Made by a program: the position numbers and the translations under genes. A DNA stretch of 64,000 nt, taken from the NCBI RefSeq assembly GCF_001650345.1, contig NZ_LVHF01000012.1:806001-870000 (forward strand), given 5' to 3'. Below, piece after piece: positions 56,601-64,000 of the stretch. This DNA is from Photobacterium jeanii. Its GTDB lineage: Bacteria; Pseudomonadota; Gammaproteobacteria; Enterobacterales; Vibrionaceae. Under the pieces are notes generated by a model, which ran no database searches, was not told the DNA's origin, and saw only the letters and a program-made list of their open reading frames with translations. Position 1 is the stretch's first letter, and every line of letters begins with the position of its first letter.

Positions 56601-56896
56601 GGTAAGACCTGATCATTACGTCTTACGGTTGTTGTAAAAGACTGTGGTAACGTTTCGTAATCAGCAATGTTGAATTTATCAGGTATGGTGCCACCTCCTG
56701 AGTTATCGGTACCATTACCAGATCCACTACCTGTTGTTCCTGTTCCTGTTCCTGTTCCTGTTCCTGTTCCTGTTCCTGTTCCTGTTCCTGTTCCTGTTCC
56801 TGTTCCTGTTCCTGTAGATGATGTTCCCGATGACTCACCACCACAAGCACTGACAATGCTTACTAAAGCCAATATGAATAAAATTCGACCAAACAT
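53678..56896 (-). CDS. Large lipoprotein zinc metalloprotease, multi-domain
   Basis: A predicted surface or secreted lipoprotein of about 1072 aa. The signal peptide ends in a VSAC lipobox; a Gly-Thr repeat follows (about residues 28-54), then a domain of unknown type. Near residue 338 is the zinc site HEVGHAFNLGHD, an HExxHxxxxxH motif, with SVGLMGAME soon after as a possible Met-turn. Next come a cadherin/tandem-repeat-like module (VNVFANDFDANGNLSGG, then YVAPVGFVGEDEFSYVIVD) and, farther on, a LamG/concanavalin-like segment (DDIQLYSYALSEQEVRDFYE). The zinc motif recalls M66 (StcE/TagA) proteases. The ATG at the sixth codon of the longest frame is used. Substrate unknown. Confidence 0.72.
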   Translation of the reverse strand: MFGRILFILALVSIVSACGGESSGTSSTGTGTGTGTGTGTGTGTGTGTGTGTGTTGSGSGNGTDNSGGGTIPDKFNIADYETLPQSFTTTVRRNDQVLPVTLYKFSLRRKDTVFYQYAADNPAEISPLNYTPEVRSYRGQVDSEPESMIIGYVDGENNFYGRVFYGGQLAWEIPSIPMPTKVQKGLILNNAINRSPVDLQPIKENHQLGAPSLSSPIPSKESFYLQLAEITFFASFDSYDKIFKRKLNSAIGGMDYAANLLDYVFARDALIRFSYAGGLIATAKPSGLSENEQQQHLRTKLDKKFSLFHRFTGPANSGANTGLTSWCEYNKSLWCTLHEVGHAFNLGHDVGPESVGLMGAMELIPTNNISVVKSSPGAMNGKIVPAMQSRMSPNANIDHLDVERDGRGQVNVFANDFDANGNLSGGKVTIRSYDQRSAQNARVAHLGNGVFEYVAPVGFVGEDEFSYVIVDDQGMADRSEVHVRVLSKSRIAYYSLDNYTVRKDLKTEDNKAAGDIQLLVNQAGGEHFIRRVTNLPRWSYVGLAQEILREGGYNLVFEENDAMANKDHVPHDLVPGLSSYSVSLTFTQDGDFVSHRTDGSMSRGSQEIAMVGQGKLDEGFALSYFNGNTQRANHSGEPLKGLGWTLVGRQFFTQSHFRQQPHIVHAYAKPDAVVVNDNKPHKIVWVVNRENNTVTTWVDNKIVPMKLAKSDADFSDYVTLPDGFAGVYPGGTHGWYSSGRDWYSQYVGPWFMRQLNAGDTTIWEDVTDFVSRKSRVDDIQLYSYALSEQEVRDFYEGKQKAYSNAPLNGKSTSWQDLTLRWNNKGAKGYRLTWGYQADLTVFEQQRDMGMATTAQILPDRQRPVLYWRIDTQFADGWVNGNIWSVVNPEKQGKRLTLSFTHDELDSSDKLDSRAWPMNVSKSIEGVQVTVTGQHHRNEPSQLILRGHETALSVTSHGELFSQAVVRLGSEDAYKQGHFKIQYRDGANWVDGLVLYKNGVATSFNINGDFSRKPGVANGNGRGSGRDRYKATDTEYYQSYSVGFPSGTNEVRFVTEGKPGTAVVLDYLELFSQ
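56737..56815. repeat. Hexanucleotide tandem repeat in the protease gene
   Basis: About 13 perfect copies of TTCCTG on the + strand encode alternating Gly-Thr on the leftward strand, just after the lipobox. Copy changes would keep the frame and alter only linker length. Confidence 0.95.
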
Positions 56897-57038
56897 AAAA
56901 ACACCGTACAATAAAGTTGGTCTTTTTATACACTAGCGCCAATATCAATGCATTTATTTACTCTCAATTTAATTAAACAAAAAGAAGGATTTATACAGGT
57001 CGCTGTCTAAGTTGGTTAGAAATATGACCTAACCAACG

Positions 57039-58208
57039 TTATTCACCGTCGAGACCACGAATTGGCTTCACTGCACCCCAGCCTTTACATGACGGGCACT
57101 GCCAATATAAAGAATGAGTAGCAAAGCCACATTTACGACAGCGATAATGCGGTTTAATTTTAAGTTGTTCGCCAACCAATTTACGTAAGGAGGTTAAGCT
57201 CTCTTTAGCGCGACCTTCTTCCGCTTCATCAAGGTGATAGTCCATCAACTGATAGAAGCCTTTCATGGTTGGGTTTTTGGTAAGCTGACGAGTCATATAC
57301 GCCTGAGCTAACGCAGGGCCGTCACGCTTGAAGATTTCATCCGCTAACAAGAGCTCTGCGGTTGCACCTGCTTTTTGCTCTACGCACTGTTGAAGATATT
57401 TCAACCAAGTGCTTTCGCTACCCATGGCCTCATAGCATTCCAACAATAAAGGTAAACCTTCACTCACAAAGTCTACATCTTGTTCTGCAATGCGCTCTAA
57501 CTGTTTTGCTGCTGCTTTGTACTCTTTCTCATTAATCAAAATACGAGCAGTAGCTATCGTTGCACGTACGCAGGTTTTGTCAGCAGAAAGGGCTTTTTTA
57601 AGATAACTTTTGGCTTTGTCGGGATTTTGCGCACCAAGCTCAAGCATAGAAAGCTCACACCAATAATGAGCAATATCGTGCTTAAGCTTAGGTTTACCCA
57701 TTTTTACCAACTGAGATGCCATTTCGATGGCTTTTTCCCACTCACGAGTTTGCTGGTAAATAGAAAGCAGTTGCTGCAACGCCGCCTTTCGGTGATCAGG
57801 CTCGTCCAACAATTGATGGAAGATTTTTTCTGCGCGATCAAGAAAACCCGCCGCCATGTAATCCTTCGCTAACTGCTGCAATGCTAAGTTGCGCTGATCT
57901 ATGGTTAGGTTTGGGCGGGCAATCAAATTCTGGTGGATGCGAATCGCACGATCAACCTCACCTCTGCTGCGGAAAAGGTTCCCCAAAGCTAAGTGAGTAT
58001 CAATAGTCTCGCTATCGACTTGCAGCAACTCAATGAACAAATCTACCGCTTTGTCTGACTGATCAGAAAGCAGCAGGTTCAAACCTGTCACGTATTGACG
58101 CGACAGGTGATGAGATTGCTCTTGACGTTCGTTTCGAGCGCTCCTATTACCCATATACCAGCCGTAGGCTGCAGCAATGGGAAGCAATAGGAACAACAGC
58201 TCAAGCAT
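57039..58208 (-). CDS. lapB: Lipopolysaccharide assembly protein LapB
   Basis: A 389-aa protein that tunes LPS synthesis by promoting FtsH degradation of LpxC. An N-terminal TM helix (LELLFLLLPIAAAYGWYM) anchors it, about nine TPR repeats follow (e.g. AVDLFIELLQVDSETIDTHL), and the C-terminus has a rubredoxin-type zinc domain with two CxxC pairs (CRKCGF, CPSCKGWG). Length is equal to E. coli LapB. It directly follows lapA on the same strand. Confidence 0.95.
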   Translation of the reverse strand: MLELLFLLLPIAAAYGWYMGNRSARNERQEQSHHLSRQYVTGLNLLLSDQSDKAVDLFIELLQVDSETIDTHLALGNLFRSRGEVDRAIRIHQNLIARPNLTIDQRNLALQQLAKDYMAAGFLDRAEKIFHQLLDEPDHRKAALQQLLSIYQQTREWEKAIEMASQLVKMGKPKLKHDIAHYWCELSMLELGAQNPDKAKSYLKKALSADKTCVRATIATARILINEKEYKAAAKQLERIAEQDVDFVSEGLPLLLECYEAMGSESTWLKYLQQCVEQKAGATAELLLADEIFKRDGPALAQAYMTRQLTKNPTMKGFYQLMDYHLDEAEEGRAKESLTSLRKLVGEQLKIKPHYRCRKCGFATHSLYWQCPSCKGWGAVKPIRGLDGE

Positions 58209-58214
58209 TAACGA

Positions 58215-58499
58215 TTATTCCTGTGCTGGCGCTGCGCGAAGTTGCTCTAGCTCTTTCTGCTGTTTAGCAACTTTCTTTGTAAGTAGGTTCTTAGAAACAC
58301 GCGCTTTTAGGTATAGCAAGCCACAGATCAGCCAACCAATCGCAAAGCCACCACCAAATGCAATGCCCAGCAACGTTGATAGCTGGAACTCACCTTGTGC
58401 AACGAGATAATTGAAATTCACAAGCTCTTGGTTTTGTGCCCCAAGTGCAAGTGTGATCAAAAAGCAAACTATTAATAGTAGCGTGCCAATAATTTTCAT
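58215..58499 (-). CDS. lapA: Lipopolysaccharide assembly protein LapA
   Basis: A 94-aa membrane protein of the DUF1049 type with two TM helices (IGTLLLIVCFLITLALGAQ, then LLGIAFGGGFAIGWLICGLL) and a cytoplasmic coiled-coil tail. The ATG used (sixth codon of the longest frame) has GAGAGGAT upstream and gives KIIGTLLL as its N-terminus, as in E. coli YciS. It precedes lapB by six bases after its stop. Confidence 0.92.
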   Translation of the reverse strand: MKIIGTLLLIVCFLITLALGAQNQELVNFNYLVAQGEFQLSTLLGIAFGGGFAIGWLICGLLYLKARVSKNLLTKKVAKQQKELEQLRAAPAQE

Positions 58500-58902
58500 C
58501 GTGAATCCTCTCACTTAATCCTTCAACGTTTGATCAGATCAAACATAACACCTCGTGATTATGCAGCAACTCGTCACCAAAATCATTAAGTAACCACACA
58601 ATTCGGCGCTTTCTATGAACACTTAGCTCTCAATATTGATAAATTGCTCTAAATATACAATTTATGCTTAATTTATAGCAACTTAACTGCTACATGTTCG
58701 CGACTATTGTTAACCGAGCATCTGAAATTATATCAGTCATTGGATTAAAATCACCTAAGCTTTATGCGTGTTTCATTGTGATTATTCATGCAACCTCGGT
58801 TAACACCTTCATATTCAAAAACAATCACGCTTTCTCTATAAGCCTTCTAAATACTATATGGCAGGCTGAAACCAATGAATTACTCAGTGCTATTTCGCAG
58901 GC
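58500..58902. other. Intergenic region between ihfB and lapA
   Basis: AT-rich sequence holding the lapAB promoter region. No recognised binding site or repeat. An open frame on the + strand here (82 codons) runs into the ihfB terminator and has no Shine-Dalgarno sequence; I do not regard it as a gene. Confidence 0.5.
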
Positions 58903-58936
58903 AAAAAAAAACGGCATACAAAGTATGCCGTTTTTT
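58903..58936 (-). terminator. Rho-independent terminator of ihfB
   Basis: A perfect stem AAAACGGCATAC/GTATGCCGTTTT with an AAA loop, A run on the left, T run on the right. Confidence 0.93.
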
Positions 58937-58949
58937 ATCTGAACCGTGG

Positions 58950-59240
58950 TTAGCTTGCCAAAGACAAGTTAACGCGATCGCGCAATTCTTTACCTGGTTT
59001 AAAGTGAGGAACGTACTTGCCGTCTAACTCAACCTTGTCGCCAGTTTTAGGGTTGCGACCTACACGGGGAGCACGGTAATGCAACGAGAAGCTACCAAAG
59101 CCGCGGATCTCAATGCGGTCACCCTCTTCAAGAGTGGTCGCCATGTGCTCAAGGATATCCTTGATTGCATCTTCTACCTGTTTGGCAGAAAGATGTGTTT
59201 GTTGACTACATAGCCTTTCAATTAATTCAGACTTTGTCAT
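58950..59240 (-). CDS. ihfB: Integration host factor subunit beta
   Basis: A 96-aa HU/IHF-family DNA-bending protein. [20 protein letters not shown] opens the chain, [20 protein letters not shown] holds the beta-arm turn and [15 protein letters not shown] the arm with its intercalating Pro region. The start is the eleventh codon of the longest frame, with GGAG nine bases upstream, equal to E. coli IhfB in length. It follows rpsA, as in E. coli. Confidence 0.96.
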   Translation of the reverse strand: MTKSELIERLCSQQTHLSAKQVEDAIKDILEHMATTLEEGDRIEIRGFGSFSLHYRAPRVGRNPKTGDKVELDGKYVPHFKPGKELRDRVNLSLAS

Positions 59241-59324
59241 AAACACTCCGGTTTTTAGTATGTTTCTCAATAGTATAACCGTTTAGGGAGAAAATGCTAA
59301 AACGCTTTTTCTCCCTAAGCTCAA

Positions 59325-60995
59325 TTATTCGCCTTTAGCCGCTTTGAATGCGTCAGCCATAGCGTTACCGAAAGAAGCATCGTCTTGCTTGTTTAGGTTA
59401 GCCATTGCTTCTTGCTCTTCAGCAACGTCTTTAGCGCGTACAGATAGGTTGATTACGCGGTTCTTACGGTCAACGCCTGTGAATTTAGCTTCAACAGAAT
59501 CGCCAACAGAAAGAACTAGAGTTGCGTCTTCAACACGGTCTACAGATGCTTCAGAAGCACGTAGGTAACCTTCAACGCCTTCAGCTAGCTCAACAGTTGC
59601 GCCTTTAGCGTCAACAGCTGTAACAGTACCAGTTACTAGAGCACCTTTCTTGTTTAGAGAAACGTAGCCGTTGAATGGGTCTTCTTCGATTTGCTTAACG
59701 CCTAGAGAGATACGCTCACGCTCAGCGTCAACTGCTAGAACTACAGCAGAGATTTCGTCGCCTTTCTTGAAGTCGCGAACTGCTTCTTCACCTGAAACAT
59801 TCCAAGAAATGTCAGATAGGTGAACTAGGCCGTCGATGCCGCCTTCTAGACCGATGAAGATACCGAAGTCAGTGATAGACTTGATCTTACCAGTTACTTT
59901 GTCGCCCTTAGCTTGCATTTCTGCAAATGACTGCCATGGGTTAGCTTTACACTGCTTAAGACCTAGGCTGATACGACGACGTTCTTCGTCGATATCAAGA
60001 ACCATAACTTCAACTTCGTCGCCCACGTTAACAACTTTAGATGGGTGGATGTTCTTGTTAGTCCAATCCATTTCAGAAACGTGTACTAGACCTTCAACGC
60101 CTTCTTCGATTTCAACGAAGCAGCCGTAGTCAGTTAGGTTAGTTACGCGGCCAGAAAGCTTAGTGTTTTCTGGGTAACGCTTAGCGATTGCAACCCATGG
60201 ATCTTCGCCAAGTTGCTTAAGACCTAGTGATACGCGAGTACGCTCACGGTCGAACTTAAGAACTTTAACGTTGATTTCGTCGCCAACATTAACGATTTCA
60301 CTTGGGTGCTTAACGCGTTTCCAAGCCATGTCAGTAATGTGTAGAAGACCGTCAACACCACCAAGATCAACGAATGCACCGTAGTCAGTAAGGTTCTTAA
60401 CGATACCTTTAACTTCCATGCCTTCTTGTAGAGATGCAAGTAGCTCGTCACGCTCAACGCTGTTTTCAGATTCGATAACTGCGCGGCGAGAAACAACAAC
60501 GTTGTTGCGCTTCTGGTCAAGCTTGATTACTTTGAACTCTAGCTCTTTGTTTTCTAGGTGAGCAGTGTCACGGATTGGACGTACGTCTACTAGAGAACCT
60601 GGTAGGAACGCACGGATGCCGTTAAGTTCAACTGTGAAGCCACCCTTAACTTTACCGTTGATGATACCAACAACAGTTTCAGCTTCTTCGTAAGCTTTTT
60701 CAAGCTGGATCCAAGCTTCGTGACGCTTAGCTTTCTCACGAGAAAGTTTAGTCTCACCGAAACCATCTTCAACAGCGTCAAGAGCTACGTCTACTTGAGC
60801 ACCAACTTCGATTTCAATTTCGCCAGCAGCGTTTTTGAATTCGTCAGCAGGGATAGAAGACTCAGACTTAAGGCCAGCGTCTACAAGTACGTAACCGTTT
60901 TCGATAGCTACAACAGTACCTTTAACGATCGCGCCTGGACGTGTTTCTAGTTCGTTTAGAGACTCTTCAAAGAGTAAAGCAAAAGATTCAGTCAT
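59325..60995 (-). CDS. rpsA: 30S ribosomal protein S1
   Basis: A 556-aa ribosomal protein that binds mRNA and promotes initiation. It has six S1/OB-fold repeats, the clearest at [40 protein letters not shown] and [20 protein letters not shown], ending [14 protein letters not shown]. The start has only a weak ribosome-binding region (GAAGAT), in keeping with the atypical, S1-autoregulated leader known for rpsA. It lies between cmk and ihfB as in E. coli. Confidence 0.97.
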   Translation of the reverse strand: MTESFALLFEESLNELETRPGAIVKGTVVAIENGYVLVDAGLKSESSIPADEFKNAAGEIEIEVGAQVDVALDAVEDGFGETKLSREKAKRHEAWIQLEKAYEEAETVVGIINGKVKGGFTVELNGIRAFLPGSLVDVRPIRDTAHLENKELEFKVIKLDQKRNNVVVSRRAVIESENSVERDELLASLQEGMEVKGIVKNLTDYGAFVDLGGVDGLLHITDMAWKRVKHPSEIVNVGDEINVKVLKFDRERTRVSLGLKQLGEDPWVAIAKRYPENTKLSGRVTNLTDYGCFVEIEEGVEGLVHVSEMDWTNKNIHPSKVVNVGDEVEVMVLDIDEERRRISLGLKQCKANPWQSFAEMQAKGDKVTGKIKSITDFGIFIGLEGGIDGLVHLSDISWNVSGEEAVRDFKKGDEISAVVLAVDAERERISLGVKQIEEDPFNGYVSLNKKGALVTGTVTAVDAKGATVELAEGVEGYLRASEASVDRVEDATLVLSVGDSVEAKFTGVDRKNRVINLSVRAKDVAEEQEAMANLNKQDDASFGNAMADAFKAAKGE

Positions 60996-61102
60996 TATTT
61001 AATCTTCAATATGATTAACAACCATGGGTATCCTACCGCATGGGGTTGATGTAATAGTCAGTTATCATCCATGACACCGACGCCATCACGCCGAGCCTAA
61101 AC

Positions 61103-61783
61103 TCAGCGCGATAATTTTTGTTCAATATAAGCGAGTGCTTGTGCTGTAACTTGCTCTATTGAAAGCTCAGTAGAGTCTAGCACTAAAGCGTCATCAGCGG
61201 GACGTAAAGGCGCAACCGCACGGTTACGATCTCGATAGTCACGTTCCTGAATCTCGCTTAAAAGGGTGTCAAAGTTAACATCTATGCCCTTCATTTGCAA
61301 CTGATTCATGCGACGATTCGCACGCTCTTCAGCGCTGGCATCAAGGAAAATTTTGACTTCCGCTTGAGGAAAAACAACCGTACCCATATCGCGACCGTCA
61401 GCCACCAAACCCGGGGCTTCACTGAACGCGCGTTGACGACGTAATAGCGCTTCGCGAACGCGTGGTAGCGCCGCAATCTGAGACGCTGCATTCGCAACAT
61501 CTTGGGTACGTAATGTCAACGACACATCTTCACCTTCAAGGATCACTTTCACAAGCTCACCTTCAGCGACAAACTGCACATCAAGGTGCGCAGCTAGAAC
61601 AACCAGTGCTTCTTCTGATTCAAGGTCAACACCGTGGTGCAATGCTGCTAGCGCTAGCACTCGGTAAATTGCGCCAGAATCAAGTAAATTCCAGCCAAGC
61701 TTGTCAGCTAAAAGCATACATAGTGTGCCTTTACCTGCACCGCTGGGGCCATCTACGGTGATCACTGGTGAATGTGTAGACAT
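61103..61783 (-). CDS. cmk: Cytidylate kinase
   Basis: A 226-aa NMP kinase making CDP and dCDP. P loop [23 protein letters not shown]-binding region around [20 protein letters not shown], lid [17 protein letters not shown]. Directly upstream of rpsA on the same strand, as in E. coli. Shine-Dalgarno CCGGAG precedes the ATG. Confidence 0.97.
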   Translation of the reverse strand: MSTHSPVITVDGPSGAGKGTLCMLLADKLGWNLLDSGAIYRVLALAALHHGVDLESEEALVVLAAHLDVQFVAEGELVKVILEGEDVSLTLRTQDVANAASQIAALPRVREALLRRQRAFSEAPGLVADGRDMGTVVFPQAEVKIFLDASAEERANRRMNQLQMKGIDVNFDTLLSEIQERDYRDRNRAVAPLRPADDALVLDSTELSIEQVTAQALAYIEQKLSR

Positions 61784-61951
61784 AAAGTATCTCCGGATAT
61801 TTTCACAATCATTAATCGCTTAATTTTGCTTACCTATTGCTAGAGATAACAAAGTTAAACCATCAATCAAACGGGCGCAGATTATACGTGATTTTTTCAC
61901 AAAGGGGCAGCAGAAAACGAAAGCAAAGTGGGAGATTTGTTCAGCTGAAGA

Positions 61952-61986
61952 AAAAACACCCACATACTGTGATGTGGGTGAATTTT
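61952..61986 (-). terminator. Rho-independent terminator of aroA
   Basis: CACCCACAT/ATGTGGGTG stem, leftward T run, four bases after the aroA stop. Confidence 0.88.
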
Positions 61987-61989
61987 TCA

Positions 61990-63270
61990 TTATTTGCTTA
62001 GGCTTGCCAGCTTATCAAAGTAGTCTGGGAAGGTTTTAGAGGTACATTTTGGATCGTTAATCGTTACAGGCGTATCACTAAGTGCCACCAGCGAGAAACA
62101 CATCGCCATACGGTGGTCATCGTAAGTATCGATAGCTGCATGGTTTAATTGCTGAGGCGGTGTAATCGTAATGTAGTCTTCACCTTCATCTACTTCAGCC
62201 CCAACCTTACGTAGCTCAGTTGCCATTGCCGCTAAACGGTCTGTCTCTTTTACGCGCCAGTTGTACACATTACGAATCGATGTGGTGCCTTTAGCAAAGA
62301 GTGCTGCTGTTGCGATTGTCATGGCAGCATCAGGAATATGGTTAAAATCAAGGTCAACCGCATTTAACTCACCACGGCGAGCAATTACATAGTCATCGCC
62401 CCACTCGATTTCAGCACCCATAGCAGCTAATGCGTCAGCAAATTGAACATCACCTTGAATGCTCTTTTTACCAATACCCGTCACTTTAACTTCCCCGCCT
62501 TTAATGGCAGCAGCCGCTAAAAAGTAAGACGCTGATGACGCATCACCTTCGACCAAAAAGTCACCCGGTGTTTGATAAGTTTGGCCTGCAGGAACAACAA
62601 ATTCTTGGTAATCACGGTTTTCAACCGTCACCCCAAACTGCGCCATAATGTGCAGGGTAATATCGATATAAGGTTTAGATACTAGCTCACCCTTAATACA
62701 GATCACGGTATCTTGCTTCGCCAAAGGCGCAGCCATCAAAAATGCGGTTAAAAACTGGCTTGAAATCGAACCATCAATTTCCACTTCCCCACCATTAAGA
62801 CCTGTACCTTTAATTGCAAGTGGTGGATAGTTTTCATTTTCTAAGTACGTCACTTCAGCACCCGCAGTACGAAGTGCATCCACAAGGTGACCGATTGGGC
62901 GCTCTTTCATTCGTGGTTCGCCTGTGAGTACAAACTCGCCACGACCAAGACACAACGCTGCAGCTAAAGGGCGCATCGCTGTACCAGCATTGCCTAAATA
63001 GAGCTCTAATGCGTGTTCCGGCTCGAAAGCACGACCTAAACCGTTTACAACACACTCAGTTTTATCTTCTGATAATTCGAACTCAACGCCTAACTGCTCA
63101 AGTGCTTTTAACATGTGACGAATATCGTCACTATCAAGCAAATTAGTCAGTCGAGTTTGTCCCTGTGCTAACGCTGCCAACAACAGGGCACGGTTTGAAA
63201 CACTTTTTGAACCCGGCAGGTTCACTACACCATCAATCTGTTGAATTGGCTGTAACGTTAAACTGTCCAT
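61990..63270 (-). CDS. aroA: 3-phosphoshikimate 1-carboxyvinyltransferase (EPSP synthase)
   Basis: A 426-aa enzyme of the shikimate pathway joining shikimate-3-phosphate and phosphoenolpyruvate. Substrate loops: [40 protein letters not shown] (class [10 protein letters not shown]), [11 protein letters not shown] and [14 protein letters not shown] at the end. The sixth codon ATG is used (AAGGGATCA upstream, MDSLTLQP as in E. coli). The ahead-of-cmk position matches E. coli, though serC is not in the window. Confidence 0.97.
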   Translation of the reverse strand: MDSLTLQPIQQIDGVVNLPGSKSVSNRALLLAALAQGQTRLTNLLDSDDIRHMLKALEQLGVEFELSEDKTECVVNGLGRAFEPEHALELYLGNAGTAMRPLAAALCLGRGEFVLTGEPRMKERPIGHLVDALRTAGAEVTYLENENYPPLAIKGTGLNGGEVEIDGSISSQFLTAFLMAAPLAKQDTVICIKGELVSKPYIDITLHIMAQFGVTVENRDYQEFVVPAGQTYQTPGDFLVEGDASSASYFLAAAAIKGGEVKVTGIGKKSIQGDVQFADALAAMGAEIEWGDDYVIARRGELNAVDLDFNHIPDAAMTIATAALFAKGTTSIRNVYNWRVKETDRLAAMATELRKVGAEVDEGEDYITITPPQQLNHAAIDTYDDHRMAMCFSLVALSDTPVTINDPKCTSKTFPDYFDKLASLSK

Positions 63271-63477
63271 TGATCCCTTTGTCATCCAAATTTTTCACGT
63301 TTTTGCAGATTAGCGAATAACGGGAGCAGATACCAGTGTCGATTTCGACCAAATTTTTTTGAACGAAATATCACAAAAATAGTTCTGTTAAGGCTCTCGT
63401 TTTTATTTATGATAACTATCAGGAACTTCATCCACTCTGTCGCAATCCGGCAGTGGCAACTTATACAGGCGACACAC

Positions 63478-63906
63478 ATGGCAACAGAAACCCCGAAAGT
63501 TGGCATTGGTATCATCTTGGTTAATGACCAAGGTAAGGTACTGATTGGTAAACGTAAAAACAGTCACTCACCTTACTATTCTATTCCAGGCGGACATCTT
63601 GAGATCGGTGAGTCGTTTGAGCAATGCGCCATCCGTGAGATGGAAGAAGAAACAGGTATAACCATCCATAACCCGCAAGTTATTGCCGTTACTAATAATT
63701 TAAAAACTTACCGTGAGTCAGGGCTGCATTACATCAGCGTTGCTTTATTAGCAACAGATTACAATGGTGAGCCACAACTTAATGAACCAGACAAATGCGA
63801 TGGTTGGCTATGGGCTGATCCTAACAACCTCCCTCAGCCTCATTTTGATGCCAGCGAGCAGTCTATTAACTGTTACTTATCCAACGCGATCAGCCTGTGC
63901 TCCTAA
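63478..63906 (+). CDS. Nudix hydrolase
   Basis: A 142-aa Nudix-family hydrolase. The Nudix box is GGHLEIGESFEQCAIREMEE with ETGI after it, in full agreement with GX5EX7REUXEEXGU; a YYSIPGG strand leads in. It resembles the NUDT15/MTH1-like single-domain type that acts on nucleoside triphosphates, but the substrate is not fixed by sequence. The start chosen is the ATG giving MATETPKVGIGIIL; the longer frame adds 23 residues without Shine-Dalgarno support. It is divergent from aroA, and the 94 bases after it to the window end hold nothing recognised. Confidence 0.85.
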   Translation: MATETPKVGIGIILVNDQGKVLIGKRKNSHSPYYSIPGGHLEIGESFEQCAIREMEEETGITIHNPQVIAVTNNLKTYRESGLHYISVALLATDYNGEPQLNEPDKCDGWLWADPNNLPQPHFDASEQSINCYLSNAISLCS

Positions 63907-64000
63907 GTCTTTAAGCTCTTAAACATTCAGGCTTCTGAATATCAAGGCTACTCATTAACACATATAGTTCGCTAACCGCGACTAAGCATTATAGATAAGA

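Noticed and set aside
56667-56936. Val-Pro repeat open frame opposite the protease gene
   Set aside because: It is the hexanucleotide repeat read on the other strand; the coding evidence (lipobox, long frame, domains) is on the minus strand.
58694-58942. 82-codon open frame between lapA and ihfB
   Set aside because: Its end is the ihfB terminator hairpin read in frame; no Shine-Dalgarno sequence and AT-rich random composition.

Overview
The window is a chromosomal segment from a gamma-proteobacterium of the family Vibrionaceae. Photobacterium or a close relative is my best guess, inferred from the protein sequences and from the blend of E. coli-like and Vibrio-like gene order; species cannot be settled here. 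Almost all of it is conserved core genome. I see no rRNA or tRNA gene, insertion sequence, integron or CRISPR array.

Layout. 1-9.6 kb: 3' end of an FKBP isomerase gene, then a leftward series close to the E. coli hinT-ycfL-lpoB-thiK-ycfP-ndh neighbourhood, interrupted between lpoB and thiK by a small cassette (unknown 99-aa protein, TetR regulator, alpha/beta hydrolase) with two matching palindromic operator candidates. 9.9-20.4 kb: a chemoreceptor, pyrC with a PurR box, a leftward RND efflux operon with two adaptor subunits, and class I fumarase. 20.7-26 kb: pabB-nudL-sdaC-sdaA (folate precursor synthesis, CoA-type Nudix, serine uptake and breakdown) with a CRP site before sdaC. 26-33.4 kb: ADP-ribosylglycohydrolase relative, satP acetate transporter, udp with two CRP-like sites, a ZntA-type metal ATPase behind a MerR-family-style promoter, and an M20 peptidase.

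33.4-34.5 kb is the most unusual part. More than 1.1 kb without a credible protein gene holds three tandem, diverged copies of what looks like one small-RNA gene. Each copy has a similar upstream block, a 5' stem-loop whose sequence differs while its pairing is kept, a nearly invariant single-stranded core containing ACUCCU (complementary to a Shine-Dalgarno sequence), and its own Rho-independent terminator. I do not recognise this family.

34.5-46.6 kb: SDR-family protein, hexR-pykA (sugar catabolism regulator and pyruvate kinase), rimJ and an ogt-like gene with start codons 23 bp apart, tyrR, ycjF-ycjX, and the phage-shock genes pspABC with divergent pspF. 46.9-52.1 kb: sapABCDF peptide ABC importer in one tight operon. 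52.1-58.5 kb: an orphan MshA-like pilin, pyrF, a large lipoprotein metalloprotease carrying a hexanucleotide repeat, and lapB-lapA. The protease gene splits the lapAB-pyrF neighbourhood known from E. coli. 58.9-63.9 kb: ihfB, rpsA, cmk, aroA (leftward, conserved order) and a rightward Nudix hydrolase.

Start sites were moved from the longest frame to the start best supported by a Shine-Dalgarno sequence or family length for ndh, ycfL, hinT, the M20 peptidase, pykA, ycjX, the pilin, the metalloprotease, lapA, ihfB, aroA and the final Nudix gene. All functional names come from recalled family knowledge; no database search was run.
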